A stretch of DNA of 64,000 nucleotides from an uncultured Eubacteriales bacterium (lineage in GTDB: Bacteria > Bacillota > Clostridia > Christensenellales > Aristaeellaceae), in NCBI GenBank assembly GCA_902801165.1, contig CADCHI010000008.1:1-64000 (forward strand), in the 5' to 3' direction. A program made the position numbers and the translations under genes. Shown here in pieces: positions 7,585 through 15,690 of the stretch. The notes beneath the pieces were generated by a model that had not been told where the DNA came from, did not search any database, and saw only the letters and a list, made by a program, of their open reading frames with translations. How positions within the stretch are numbered: position 1 is the stretch's first letter; each line of letters starts with the position of its first letter.

Positions 7585-10500
7585 GAGGAACCGACGCTCC
7601 CCGTATCCGCCGCTGCTATCGGTGCGGCGCGGAAGTGGGGGAAGGAAACCTGTGTCCGGCCTGCGGCTTCGACCTGGATTCCCCGGCGGAGCTGTTGATC
7701 TGTTATCACAAAGGGCGGCTGAAGCCCCCGCGCGTGGTCAATCTCGACACCGGCGAGGTGCTGTTGGATGAGGCCGTGGGCCGCGAAGGCGCCCTGCTCC
7801 GCGTCGACGCGCCGTCGCCCGTCCGAATCCAAATCGGCGCTCGCGGGATCACCGGCTGGAATGTCGACCCCGACGTGTTTTACATTGTGACCGTGCGCAA
7901 CGGAGAGGCCTATCGCCTTGAACCCGTCGCGACCATGAAATGGTTCTACCGGCTGGTCAAAACCCGAAGGATCCCCAAGCGCCCCAAACGCAAGAAGAAG
8001 GAGGCGGGTATCATGCCCGAGCAGAAGACCCCCATCTACGTCACCATGGACGGCAACGAGGCGGCGGCCTACGTGGCCTACGCCTTTACGGAGATCGCCG
8101 CCATCTACCCGATCACGCCCTCCAGCCCCATGGCGGGCAAGACGGACCTGTGGTCGGCCAAGGGCAAGAAGAACCTGTTCGGCCAGACCGTGCAGCTGGT
8201 GGAGATGCAGTCCGAGGCCGGCGCGGCGGCGGCGGTCCACGGCGCGCTGCAGACCGGCGCGCTGGCGACCAGCTTCACCTCCAGCCAGGGCCTGATGCTG
8301 ATGATCCCGGTGCTGCACCGCATCGCCGGCGAGCGCCTGCCGGGCGTGCTGCACGTGGCGGCCCGCACCGTGGGCACCCACGCCATGTCCATCTTCGGCG
8401 ACCACTCCGACGTGATGAGCTGCCGCAACACCGGCTTTGCCATGCTGTGCACCGGCAGCGTGCAGGAGGTCATGGACCTGGCGGGCGTGGCGCACCTGGC
8501 GGCCATCAAGGGCCGCGTGCCCTTCATGGACTTCTTCGACGGCTTCCGCACGAGCCACGAGATCGACAAGGTGGAACAGATCGATTACGATGCCCTGAAA
8601 GGGCTCCTGGACACCGAGGCCCTGGACGCCTTCCGCGCCCACGCCCTGAACCCGGAGCACCCGATGATCCGCGCCACCGTGCAGAACCCGGACATCTACT
8701 TCCAGGTGCGCGAGGCCAACAACACCGATTACGCCGCCCTGCCGGACATCGTCGAGGACTACATGGCGAAGATCGGCAAGATCACCGGCCGGGAGTACCA
8801 CTGCTTCAACTACTACGGCGCGCCCGACGCCGAGCGCGTGGTGGTGGCCATGGGCTCCGTCTCCGGCTGCGTGGAGGAGGTCGTGGACGCCCTGAACGCG
8901 GCGGGGGAGAAGGTGGGCTTTATCCAGGTGCACCTGTTCCGCCCCTTCGACGTGAAGAAGTTCGCGGCGGCCCTGCCCGCGACGGCGAAGGCCGTGGCGG
9001 TGCTGGATCGCACCAAGGAGATGGGCAGCGCCGGCGAGCCGCTGTACCAGGACGTGTGCACCGCGCTGCGGGGCAGGAGCGACCTGGTGGTGGTCGGCGG
9101 GCGCTACGGCCTGTCCAGCAAGGACACCACCCCGGCCCAGATCGCGGCGGCCTTCGAGAACCTCCGCGCCGAGTGCCCGGTGAACAGCTTCACCATCGGC
9201 ATCACCGACGACGTGACCCACCTGTCCCTCGCGGACGTGGCCCTGCCCGAGGGCGGCGACGGCGTGGTCAGCTGCAAGTTCTGGGGCCTCGGCGGCGACG
9301 GCACCGTGGGTGCGAACAAGAACACCGTCGAGATCATCAACAGCCACACCCCGAAGTTCGCCCAGGCCTACTTCGAGTACGACGCCAAGAAGAGCTTCGG
9401 CGTGACCAAGAGCCACCTGCGCTTTGGCGACGCGCCCATCCGGGCGTCCTACTACGTCAAGCAGGCGGACTTCCTGGCCTGCCACAACCCAACCTACATC
9501 GAAAACTACGCCATCGCCGAGGAGGTCAAGCCCGGCGGCACGCTGCTGCTGAACTGTCCCTGGGACGCGGCGGCGCTGGAAAAGCACCTGCCCGCCTCCG
9601 AGAAGCGGGAGATCGCCCGCAAGGGGCTGAAGCTCTACACCATCGACGCGGTGAAGATCGCGGGCGAATTGGGGCTGGGCAGCCACTTCAACATGGTGCT
9701 CCAGTCGGCGTTCTTCCACCTGATGCCCGTCATCCCGGTGGAGGAGGCCGTGGGCTACATGAAGGCCGCGGCCCAGAAGACCTACTTCGCCAAAGGCGAG
9801 GACGTGGTGAACAAGAACCTGGCCGCCATCGACGCCGGCAGCGAGGGCCTGGTGAGGATCGACGTGCCCGATAGCTGGCGGGACGCCCAGGACGCCCCCG
9901 CGCCGGAGCGCGACGTGCCCGAGGTGGTCACGAAGCTGCTGGATCCCATCAACGCCCAGAAGGGCGACGACCTGCCGGTCAGCGCCTTCGCGGGCTACGA
10001 GGACGGCGTGATGGACATGGGCCTCACCGCCTACGAGAAGCGGGGCATCGCCACCCGGGTGCCGGTGTGGGACGCCGACAAGTGCATCCAGTGCAACAAG
10101 TGCAGCTACGTCTGCCCCCACGCGGTCATCCGCCCCTACCTGCTGAACGAGGCGGAGAAGGCGGCTGCGCCGGAGGGCCTGCGGGCCGTGCCCGCCAAGG
10201 GCAAGCAGGCTGAGGGCCTGTACTTCGCAATGGCGGTCAGCAACCTGGACTGCACCGGCTGCGGCAGCTGCGAGAACGTTTGCCCGGCGAAGGACAAGGC
10301 GCTGGCCATGGTGCCCGTCGAAGCCGCGCCGGACACCTCCGCCGCATGGGCCTACGCGCTGAAGCTGTCCGACAAGGGCGATATCTTCGATCCCTACACC
10401 GTCAAGGGCAGCCAGTTCCGCCAGCCGCTGCTGGAGTTCTCCGCGGCCTGCGCGGGCTGCGGCGAGACGCCCTACGCCAAGCTGCTGACCCAGCTGTACG

Positions 10501-11504
10501 GCGACCGGGTGTACTGGGCCAACGCCACCGGCTGCTCCCAGGCCTGGGGCTCCGCGATGCCGGGCATCCCCTACACCGTGAACCGGCAGGGCCGCGGACC
10601 GGCCTGGTCCAACTCGCTGTTTGAGAACAACGCCGAGTTCAGCCTGGGCATGGTGCTGTCCGTCCGCCAGCAGCGCGAGGCGGAGAAGGCACGCGTGGAG
10701 GCCTACCGCGCCGTCTGCGGCGACGAGGCCGCCAATGCGGCCATGGACGCCTGGCTTTCCGCCTACGACGATTTTGACGCCTCCGCGCCCGACAGCCGCG
10801 CGCTGGTCGCGGCGCTGGAGAAGCTGGACGACGACGGCGCCCGGGCCATCCTGCGCTATGGGGACCAGCTGGCGAAGAAGACCTTCTGGATGTACGGCGG
10901 CGACGGCTGGGCCTACGACATCGGCTTTGGCGGCCTGGACCACGTGGTGGCCAGCGGCGAAAACGTGAACGTGCTGATCGTGGACACCGAGATCTACTCC
11001 AACACCGGCGGTCAAAGCTCGAAGGCGACGCCCGTGGGCGCGGTGGCGCAGTTCGCCGCCGCGGGCAAGAAGCGGCCCAAGAAGGACATCGGCGGCATGC
11101 TGATGACCTATGGCAACGTGTACGTGGCCCAGGTGGCCATGGGCGCGGACAACGCCCAGCTGGTGAAGGCCATCCACGAAGCGGAGTCCTTCAACGGCCC
11201 CAGCGTGATCATCGCCTACGCCCCCTGCCAGAGCCACGGCCTGAAGTGCGGCATGGCCAAGGTGCAGGACGAGATGAAGCGGGCCGTGGACGCGGGCTAC
11301 TGGTTCCTGTACCGCTACAACCCGGAGGCCACCCCACGGTTCCACCTGGATTCCAAGGCCCCGACCCTGCCCTACGAGGAATTCCTGGACGGCGAGGTGC
11401 GCTACGCCTCCCTGCGCCGCACCTTCCCGGAGAACGCCCGGACGCTGTTCGAGGAGGGCGCGCGGCTGGCCAGGGAGCACTATGAAAAGCTCAAAAATTC
11501 CTGA
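7581..11504 (+). CDS. nifJ: Pyruvate:ferredoxin (flavodoxin) oxidoreductase with N-terminal zinc-ribbon extension
   Basis: One uninterrupted frame of 1307 codons. Residues 1-144 contain a zinc ribbon (CYRCG...CPACG) and a basic tail. From the internal Met at 8013, 1163 residues match full-length single-chain PFOR: YPITPSSPMAGK (thiamine-binding half), a two-cluster ferredoxin domain (CIQCNKCSYVCP near 690, CTGCGSCENVCP near 746), CAGCGETPYAKL near 812 and the TPP motif GGDGWAYDIGFGG near 962. It oxidises pyruvate or a related 2-oxoacid to acyl-CoA and CO2 with ferredoxin reduction, or the reverse. The 7581 start has GAGGTG before it and overlaps the previous stop; 8013 has AAGGAGG. Both may be used. 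Confidence 0.93.
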   Translation: MRGTDAPRIRRCYRCGAEVGEGNLCPACGFDLDSPAELLICYHKGRLKPPRVVNLDTGEVLLDEAVGREGALLRVDAPSPVRIQIGARGITGWNVDPDVFYIVTVRNGEAYRLEPVATMKWFYRLVKTRRIPKRPKRKKKEAGIMPEQKTPIYVTMDGNEAAAYVAYAFTEIAAIYPITPSSPMAGKTDLWSAKGKKNLFGQTVQLVEMQSEAGAAAAVHGALQTGALATSFTSSQGLMLMIPVLHRIAGERLPGVLHVAARTVGTHAMSIFGDHSDVMSCRNTGFAMLCTGSVQEVMDLAGVAHLAAIKGRVPFMDFFDGFRTSHEIDKVEQIDYDALKGLLDTEALDAFRAHALNPEHPMIRATVQNPDIYFQVREANNTDYAALPDIVEDYMAKIGKITGREYHCFNYYGAPDAERVVVAMGSVSGCVEEVVDALNAAGEKVGFIQVHLFRPFDVKKFAAALPATAKAVAVLDRTKEMGSAGEPLYQDVCTALRGRSDLVVVGGRYGLSSKDTTPAQIAAAFENLRAECPVNSFTIGITDDVTHLSLADVALPEGGDGVVSCKFWGLGGDGTVGANKNTVEIINSHTPKFAQAYFEYDAKKSFGVTKSHLRFGDAPIRASYYVKQADFLACHNPTYIENYAIAEEVKPGGTLLLNCPWDAAALEKHLPASEKREIARKGLKLYTIDAVKIAGELGLGSHFNMVLQSAFFHLMPVIPVEEAVGYMKAAAQKTYFAKGEDVVNKNLAAIDAGSEGLVRIDVPDSWRDAQDAPAPERDVPEVVTKLLDPINAQKGDDLPVSAFAGYEDGVMDMGLTAYEKRGIATRVPVWDADKCIQCNKCSYVCPHAVIRPYLLNEAEKAAAPEGLRAVPAKGKQAEGLYFAMAVSNLDCTGCGSCENVCPAKDKALAMVPVEAAPDTSAAWAYALKLSDKGDIFDPYTVKGSQFRQPLLEFSAACAGCGETPYAKLLTQLYGDRVYWANATGCSQAWGSAMPGIPYTVNRQGRGPAWSNSLFENNAEFSLGMVLSVRQQREAEKARVEAYRAVCGDEAANAAMDAWLSAYDDFDASAPDSRALVAALEKLDDDGARAILRYGDQLAKKTFWMYGGDGWAYDIGFGGLDHVVASGENVNVLIVDTEIYSNTGGQSSKATPVGAVAQFAAAGKKRPKKDIGGMLMTYGNVYVAQVAMGADNAQLVKAIHEAESFNGPSVIIAYAPCQSHGLKCGMAKVQDEMKRAVDAGYWFLYRYNPEATPRFHLDSKAPTLPYEEFLDGEVRYASLRRTFPENARTLFEEGARLAREHYEKLKNS
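7998..8015 (+). promoter_or_regulatory. Internal ribosome binding site and alternative PFOR start
   Basis: AAGGAGG at 7998-8004 precedes an in-frame ATG at 8013, giving MPEQKTPIYVTMDG, the normal N-terminus of PFOR. No stop codon separates it from the zinc-ribbon frame, so the product may be a fusion, a separate PFOR, or both. Confidence 0.75.
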
Positions 11505-11518
11505 GTCAATGGACATGC

Positions 11519-11547
11519 TTGACATGACCCGAATCCTTTTGTATAAT
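11519..11547 (+). promoter_or_regulatory. Perfect consensus sigma-A promoter
   Basis: TTGACA (11519-11524), exactly 17 bp, then TATAAT (11542-11547). Both hexamers match consensus at every base, so strong expression of the small repeat protein is expected. Confidence 0.92.
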
Positions 11548-11602
11548 AAAATTAACATGGCGCGGTGTGCGCCGCGCGACATGGCGAAAGGAGCGCATAG
11601 AG

Positions 11603-12028
11603 ATGAACCTGAATGAAGAGCTGAACAACGTCACCGAAAAGGTTGAGGAAACCGCGGCTGAGGCCGAGAAGACCGTGGACACCGCCGCCGACACCGTGAA
11701 GGGCAAGGTCCAGGAGCTGCTGGACAAGACCGACATCGACGAGAAGATCGTCGAGGCTGCGAAGGGCCTGAAGGAAAAGACCCAGGGCGTGCTGGACAAG
11801 ACCGACATCGATGAGAAGATCGTCGACGGCGCGAAGGGCCTGAAGGGCAAGGCCCAGGAGCTGCTGGACAAGACCGACATCGACGAGAAGATCGTCGAGG
11901 CCGCGAAGGGCCTGAAGGAAAAGGCCCAGGGCGTGCTGGACAAGACCGACATCGACGAGAAGATCGTCGACGGCGCGAAGAACGTGATCGGCAAGATCGG
12001 CTCCCTGTTCGGCAAGGACAAGGAATAA
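11603..12028 (+). CDS. Small charged helical tandem-repeat protein
   Basis: 141 residues, with no signal peptide or membrane segment. After a Glu/Thr-rich N-terminus (NLNEELNNVTEKVEETAAEA), four tandem 24-residue units begin DKTDIDEKIV. They alternate two subtypes, EAAKGLKEK and DGAKGLKGK, giving a 48-residue higher-order period. The C-terminus is NVIGKIGSLFGKDKE. The sequence predicts amphipathic, highly charged helices, reminiscent of stress or LEA-like and YtxH-like proteins, but I do not recognise a named family. The ATG at 11603 follows GAAAGGAG. It is driven by a perfect consensus promoter and ended by a strong hairpin, so it is a single-gene, probably abundant transcript. Confidence 0.85.
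   Translation: MNLNEELNNVTEKVEETAAEAEKTVDTAADTVKGKVQELLDKTDIDEKIVEAAKGLKEKTQGVLDKTDIDEKIVDGAKGLKGKAQELLDKTDIDEKIVEAAKGLKEKAQGVLDKTDIDEKIVDGAKNVIGKIGSLFGKDKE
11723..11980 (+). repeat. 72-nt in-frame tandem repeat, four units
   Basis: Units begin at 11723, 11795, 11867 and 11939, exactly 72 nt apart. Units 1 and 3, and 2 and 4, are more alike than neighbours, suggesting duplication of a 144-nt pair. The last unit diverges after its first half. Confidence 0.93.
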
Positions 12029-12050
12029 TAGACAAATTCCCATGCAAAAG

Positions 12051-12079
12051 CGCGGGAGCGACGTTCAGTCGCTCCCGCG
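12051..12079. terminator. Bidirectional terminator hairpin
   Basis: A 12-bp perfect stem, CGCGGGAGCGAC/GTCGCTCCCGCG, with a 5-nt loop. It has A-rich flank on one side and T-rich on the other, between convergent genes. Confidence 0.85.
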
Positions 12080-12101
12080 TTCTGTGTTTGGTCCCGAAGG
12101 G

Positions 12102-12731
12102 TTACGCCACCAGCTCCTTGGCCTTCTTGGCGGCGGAAGCGGCGTCGGGGGTGTAGGCGTCCGCGCCAATCTTGTCCGCGAACTCCTGGGTGATGGGGGC
12201 GCCGCCCACCATGACCTTGACCTTGCTGCGCCACGGCGCGGCGTTGATGGCGGCCACGGTCTGCTCCAGGGCGGGCATGGTGGTGGTCAGCAGCGCGGAG
12301 CAGCCGATGATCTTGGTGTCGGGGTTCTCTTCATAGGTGGAAAGGAACTTTTCCACGGGCACGTCGACGCCCAGGTCGATGATCTCGAAGCCGGCGGACT
12401 CGATCATCATGGCCACCAGGTTCTTGCCGATGTCGTGCAGGTCGCCGGCCACGGTGCCGATGATGACCTTGCCCAGAGCGCCGGCAGCGCCGCTGGACAG
12501 ATGGGGCTTCAGCACCTCGACGCCCTTCTTCATGGCCTTGGCGGAGATCAGCATTTCGGGCACGAAGATCTCATTGTTCTTGAACTTCTCGCCCACCACG
12601 TCCATGGCGGCGATCATGGTGCCCAGGATTTCGGTGGCGTCCAGGCCCTCGTCCAGGGCTTCCTGCACGGCGCCGGGGACCAGCTTGGCCTTGCCGCGGG
12701 TGACGAGATCGTTGACATTCTGAAGGCTCAT
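12102..12731 (-). CDS. Cobalamin-binding corrinoid protein of a methyltransferase system
   Basis: 209 residues, the size of MtaC/MtbC/MttC-type corrinoid proteins. The N-terminal helical cap (about 1-85) is followed by a B12-binding Rossmann domain with the DxHxxG signature at D97, H99, G102 (GDLHDIGKN) and GCSALLTTTMPAL. It carries a methyl group on cobalt between a substrate methyltransferase and a methyl acceptor enzyme. AAAGGAG precedes the ATG complementary to 12729-12731. It follows a URO-D-family methyltransferase gene on the same strand, its probable partner. The methyl donor is not evident. Confidence 0.94.
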   Translation of the reverse strand: MSLQNVNDLVTRGKAKLVPGAVQEALDEGLDATEILGTMIAAMDVVGEKFKNNEIFVPEMLISAKAMKKGVEVLKPHLSSGAAGALGKVIIGTVAGDLHDIGKNLVAMMIESAGFEIIDLGVDVPVEKFLSTYEENPDTKIIGCSALLTTTMPALEQTVAAINAAPWRSKVKVMVGGAPITQEFADKIGADAYTPDAASAAKKAKELVA

Positions 12732-12813
12732 AGTAATTATCTCCTTTCAAATATGCGGATAGGGTGCAAATAGATTGATTCAGCGTGGGGTGTCGGGTGC
12801 GTCAGGCATTGGC

Positions 12814-12830
12814 GGGGGACGGTGTCCCCC
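12814..12830 (-). other. Hairpin between methyltransferase and corrinoid genes
   Basis: GGGGGAC/GTCCCCC with a 3-nt loop and no T-tract, in the 106-nt gap between the two genes. It may set the relative amounts of the two proteins. Confidence 0.5.
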
Positions 12831-12837
12831 GTCCAAA

Positions 12838-13890
12838 TCAGAACATCACAGTCATCGGAAGCCGGTTCGCCTCGATGTCCTCCAGCTTGTGGCCGAAGGT
12901 CTTGCAGTTGTACTGGTCGATGGCGTCCCACAGGCCCTTGTAGGTGCCCTCAAACAGGGAGCCCGGACCACCCTGGGTGATGCAGGGGATGAAGTACTTG
13001 CCATTGGCGGCGGCCCCGCAGGTCTTGATGGCGTTCAGCGCGGCCTTCTCGCAGTCGGCCTGGGTCCAGCCGGGGAAGTCGACCTGCTTGTTGTCGATCT
13101 CGCCCATGAAGGTCATTTTGCCGCCGTACTGCTTGATCAGCTCCGGCACGTTGTTGGAGTGCATGCAGCCCTGCCACACGTCGATGCCCATCTCGATCAT
13201 GATCGGCACCAGGTTGGCGCAGTAGCTGTCGGAGTGGTGGATCACGAACTCCACGCCGTGATCGTGATAGTAGCCGTAGATCTGCTTGTAGGCGTCGAGG
13301 AAGAAGTCCTCAAACACGCTGGGGCGCAGGAAGGAGTTCAACTCGCTGCCGAAGTCGTCGTGGTGGAAGATGGCGTCGGGATGCAGGTTCGAGCAGATGC
13401 CCTCGGCCAGCTCCAGCTCCCAGTCGGTCAGGTACTTGATGAGGTCGTGCATCTCATCCTCATACTCCATGTAGTTCATCAGCGCCTCTTCCATGGAGCA
13501 CAGGTGGTGGGTCTGCTCGAACAGGCCGGGGGCGACGAAGGTGGCCTTGAAGGCCTTGTTGCCGTCCACGGCGGCGTACATGTCCTTGGCGACGTTCCAC
13601 AGCTCCTCCGGGAACTTCAGGCTCGGCGCGTGCACGTAGTCGCGCCAGTGCTCGATGTCCTTCACCACGATCTTCTCCGGCGTGTGCACCGGGAAGGCGC
13701 CCGGAACGTTCGCCGGGAAGGAATTGGTCACGCCCCAGGCGTTGACCACGTTCATGTCGCCCTTCTTCAGCAGCGGAGAGGCCAGCAGGAACGGATGGAA
13801 CAGCAGAGAAATAGCCTCGTACTGGTTGACGAAGCGGTCCGGATTGCCGCCGCGAATGACTTCGCGCATGTTTTGCTTGGCTGTCAGCAT
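12838..13890 (-). CDS. Uroporphyrinogen-decarboxylase-family methyltransferase
   Basis: 350 residues with the URO-D fold used by MtaA/CmuA-type cobalamin methyltransferases. Recognisable features are NMREVIRGGNPDRFVNQ at the N-terminus, MEEALMNYMEYEDEMHDLI, HHDDFGS and QGCMHSNNVPELIKQYGGK. The HxCG zinc motif of MtaA is replaced by IHHSDSYC, so metal ligation may differ. The ATG complementary to 13888-13890 is chosen because GGGAGGAG lies just before it; longer frames add unconserved sequence. Together with the corrinoid protein it should move methyl groups. The promoter, palindrome and divergent PucR gene upstream suggest substrate-responsive control. Confidence 0.9.
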   Translation of the reverse strand: MLTAKQNMREVIRGGNPDRFVNQYEAISLLFHPFLLASPLLKKGDMNVVNAWGVTNSFPANVPGAFPVHTPEKIVVKDIEHWRDYVHAPSLKFPEELWNVAKDMYAAVDGNKAFKATFVAPGLFEQTHHLCSMEEALMNYMEYEDEMHDLIKYLTDWELELAEGICSNLHPDAIFHHDDFGSELNSFLRPSVFEDFFLDAYKQIYGYYHDHGVEFVIHHSDSYCANLVPIMIEMGIDVWQGCMHSNNVPELIKQYGGKMTFMGEIDNKQVDFPGWTQADCEKAALNAIKTCGAAANGKYFIPCITQGGPGSLFEGTYKGLWDAIDQYNCKTFGHKLEDIEANRLPMTVMF

Positions 13891-13954
13891 GGTCGGTCTC
13901 CTCCCGTCATGTCGATGGTCCGTAGGGGTATCCACAAAAAAACGCATCACAACT

Positions 13955-13975
13955 GCATTGCATTTTGTGCAATGC
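13955..13975. promoter_or_regulatory. Palindromic operator candidate
   Basis: GCATTGCA and TGCAATGC form a perfect 8-bp inverted repeat around TTTTG, immediately downstream of the -10 box of the methyltransferase promoter. This is a plausible site for the divergent PucR-family regulator. Confidence 0.6.
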
Positions 13976-13985
13976 CTCCACAAAA

Positions 13986-14014
13986 ATAGTAGCAGTTGGG
14001 GGTCGGGCTGTCAA
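13986..14014 (-). promoter_or_regulatory. Promoter of the methyltransferase-corrinoid operon
   Basis: Minus strand TTGACA (14009-14014), 17-bp spacer, TACTAT (13986-13991). Confidence 0.85.
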
Positions 14015-14064
14015 TTCAATTGATGGGAAACAAAAGAAATTCCGCACTTCACGCAAATTGGCTA

Positions 14065-14093
14065 TTTACATTCCGCATTTTTGAGGATAAAAT
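14065..14093 (+). promoter_or_regulatory. Promoter of the PucR-family gene
   Basis: TTTACA (14065-14070), 17-bp spacer, TAAAAT (14088-14093). It is divergent from the methyltransferase promoter. Confidence 0.65.
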
Positions 14094-14120
14094 GAAAGGG
14101 CAGAGGAGGAGGTGAGGGCC

Positions 14121-15656
14121 ATGGAGACGAACGCGCTGCTGCACCTGTATCCCACGCTGGAAATGCTGGGCGAGGCCCTGACCCTCGCGGGCATCCCCTG
14201 CCGGGTGCGCTCGGGCGGCGAGGAGCGGCGCTACCAGGGCGCGCGGATGTACGCGCCGGGCATGACGCTGTCGCCGGAGGTGATCTACGTGCTGCGGCCC
14301 GGCGAGGCCGAGGGCTTTCCCGCCCGGCGCTACGCCTGCGCCGGCGCGGTGCCCGAGGGGTGGACCGGGGCGTGCCTCGCCTGCCCGCGGACGCCGCCGG
14401 AGGCGGTGCTGGACGCGCTGCTGGTGGCGTTTATGGAGTGCCGGGCGCTGGAGAGCCGCGTGGACGAGCTGGTGTTCCGCAGCGGCAGCCTGGAGGCGCT
14501 GTGCGGCCTGGCGGCGGAGCTGCTGGGCAACCCCATCTGCATCCACGACGACTGGTTCGTGATGGTCGCCCGGTCGGAGGAGCTGCCCCAGGTGCTGAAG
14601 CCGGACTACATCATGTCCTCCTCCCGGGAGTTCATCCCCCGGATCATCGTGGAGGACTTCAAGAACGACACGGAGTACCTGGAGACCTACGCCTACAGGA
14701 CGGCGCGGCTGTGGGACGCCTCGCCGGACATGCCGAAGTGCCTGTACGTGAACTTGTGGGAGGGCAGCGTCTACCGGGGCCGGCTCCTGGTGGTGCAATT
14801 CCACCGGGACTTCCGCCGCCTGGACTATGCCCTGGCGGAGATCGTCGCCCAGCGGGCCCTGCACCTGTTGAGCCGCAAGCAGCTGGGCGCGGATCACCCC
14901 CACCGCAGCATGGACGACATCGTGTACGACCTGCTGCGGGACAGGAAGCCGGAGGCGTGGGAGGAGAAGCGGCTGCTGGAGCTGCTGGGCTGGAATCGGG
15001 AGGACGTGCTGGTGTGCATACGCATCGAGAGCCAGCAGCAAGGCGCGGGCACCGTGATGGAGCACGCCCTGCACAGCGACCTGTTCCTGGTGTTCCCGGA
15101 GGCCTACATCCTCTTCGCGGGCAGCCAGCAGTGCGTGCTGCTGAACGTGACCCGTAACCCGTCGACCTCGGGCATGCTGAGCCACCGCCTGGCGCCGGCG
15201 TGCCGGGACTATTGCCTCTACGCGGGCATCTCCTCGCCGGTGGCGGGCATCCGGGAGGCGCACATCGCCTGGCTCCAGGCGGGGGCGGCCCTGGAGAAGG
15301 CCTTCCGGCTTCGCTCGGAGCGCTGGACGATCCCCTTTTCGGACTGCGCGCTGGAATACCTGGCGGCGCAGGTGCAGCCCCCCATGCGGCTCGGCCACCT
15401 GGTGTCGCCGGAGCTGCTGCGGCTGATCGAGCACGACGCCGCCCACGGCACCCCTTATTTTGAGACCCTGCGGACCTATCTGCTCCAGGAGCGGGACATT
15501 CCCCGCACCTCTCAGGCGCTGATCATCCACCGCACCACGCTGCTGTACCGGCTGAAGCGGATCGAGGCGATCGTCGGCCTCAACCTGAACGATCCCTGGA
15601 CGCGCCTGCAGCTGACGCTGTCCCTGTGGATCCTGGAGCAGGAGGGCAAGCGTTGA
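14121..15656 (+). CDS. PucR-family transcriptional regulator
   Basis: 511 residues. The C-terminal 60 residues (LRTYLLQERDIPRTSQALIIHRTTLLYRLKRIEAIVGLNL) are the PucR/CdaR-type helix-turn-helix. The centre is a GGDEF-like/PucR middle region and the N-terminal half a variable sensor domain with ICIHDDWFVMVARSEE. The ATG at 14121 is preferred over a GTG three codons earlier for spacing to GAGGAGG. Its divergent position beside the corrinoid methyltransferase pair suggests that it regulates them, activated by a small-molecule substrate; that is inference. Confidence 0.9.
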   Translation: METNALLHLYPTLEMLGEALTLAGIPCRVRSGGEERRYQGARMYAPGMTLSPEVIYVLRPGEAEGFPARRYACAGAVPEGWTGACLACPRTPPEAVLDALLVAFMECRALESRVDELVFRSGSLEALCGLAAELLGNPICIHDDWFVMVARSEELPQVLKPDYIMSSSREFIPRIIVEDFKNDTEYLETYAYRTARLWDASPDMPKCLYVNLWEGSVYRGRLLVVQFHRDFRRLDYALAEIVAQRALHLLSRKQLGADHPHRSMDDIVYDLLRDRKPEAWEEKRLLELLGWNREDVLVCIRIESQQQGAGTVMEHALHSDLFLVFPEAYILFAGSQQCVLLNVTRNPSTSGMLSHRLAPACRDYCLYAGISSPVAGIREAHIAWLQAGAALEKAFRLRSERWTIPFSDCALEYLAAQVQPPMRLGHLVSPELLRLIEHDAAHGTPYFETLRTYLLQERDIPRTSQALIIHRTTLLYRLKRIEAIVGLNLNDPWTRLQLTLSLWILEQEGKR

Positions 15657-15690
15657 GGCGGGAGAAAAAATAAACCGGGAGGCATTGAAA

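Noticed and set aside
7530..11582. Very long open frame (1350 codons) antisense to PFOR
   Set aside because: It is the complement of a clear PFOR with all motifs; high GC content creates open antisense frames. The translation is low-complexity His/Gly/Val-rich.
11723..11980. CRISPR-like regularly spaced repeats
   Set aside because: The 72-nt units are contiguous, in frame and encode a helical repeat protein, with no variable spacers.
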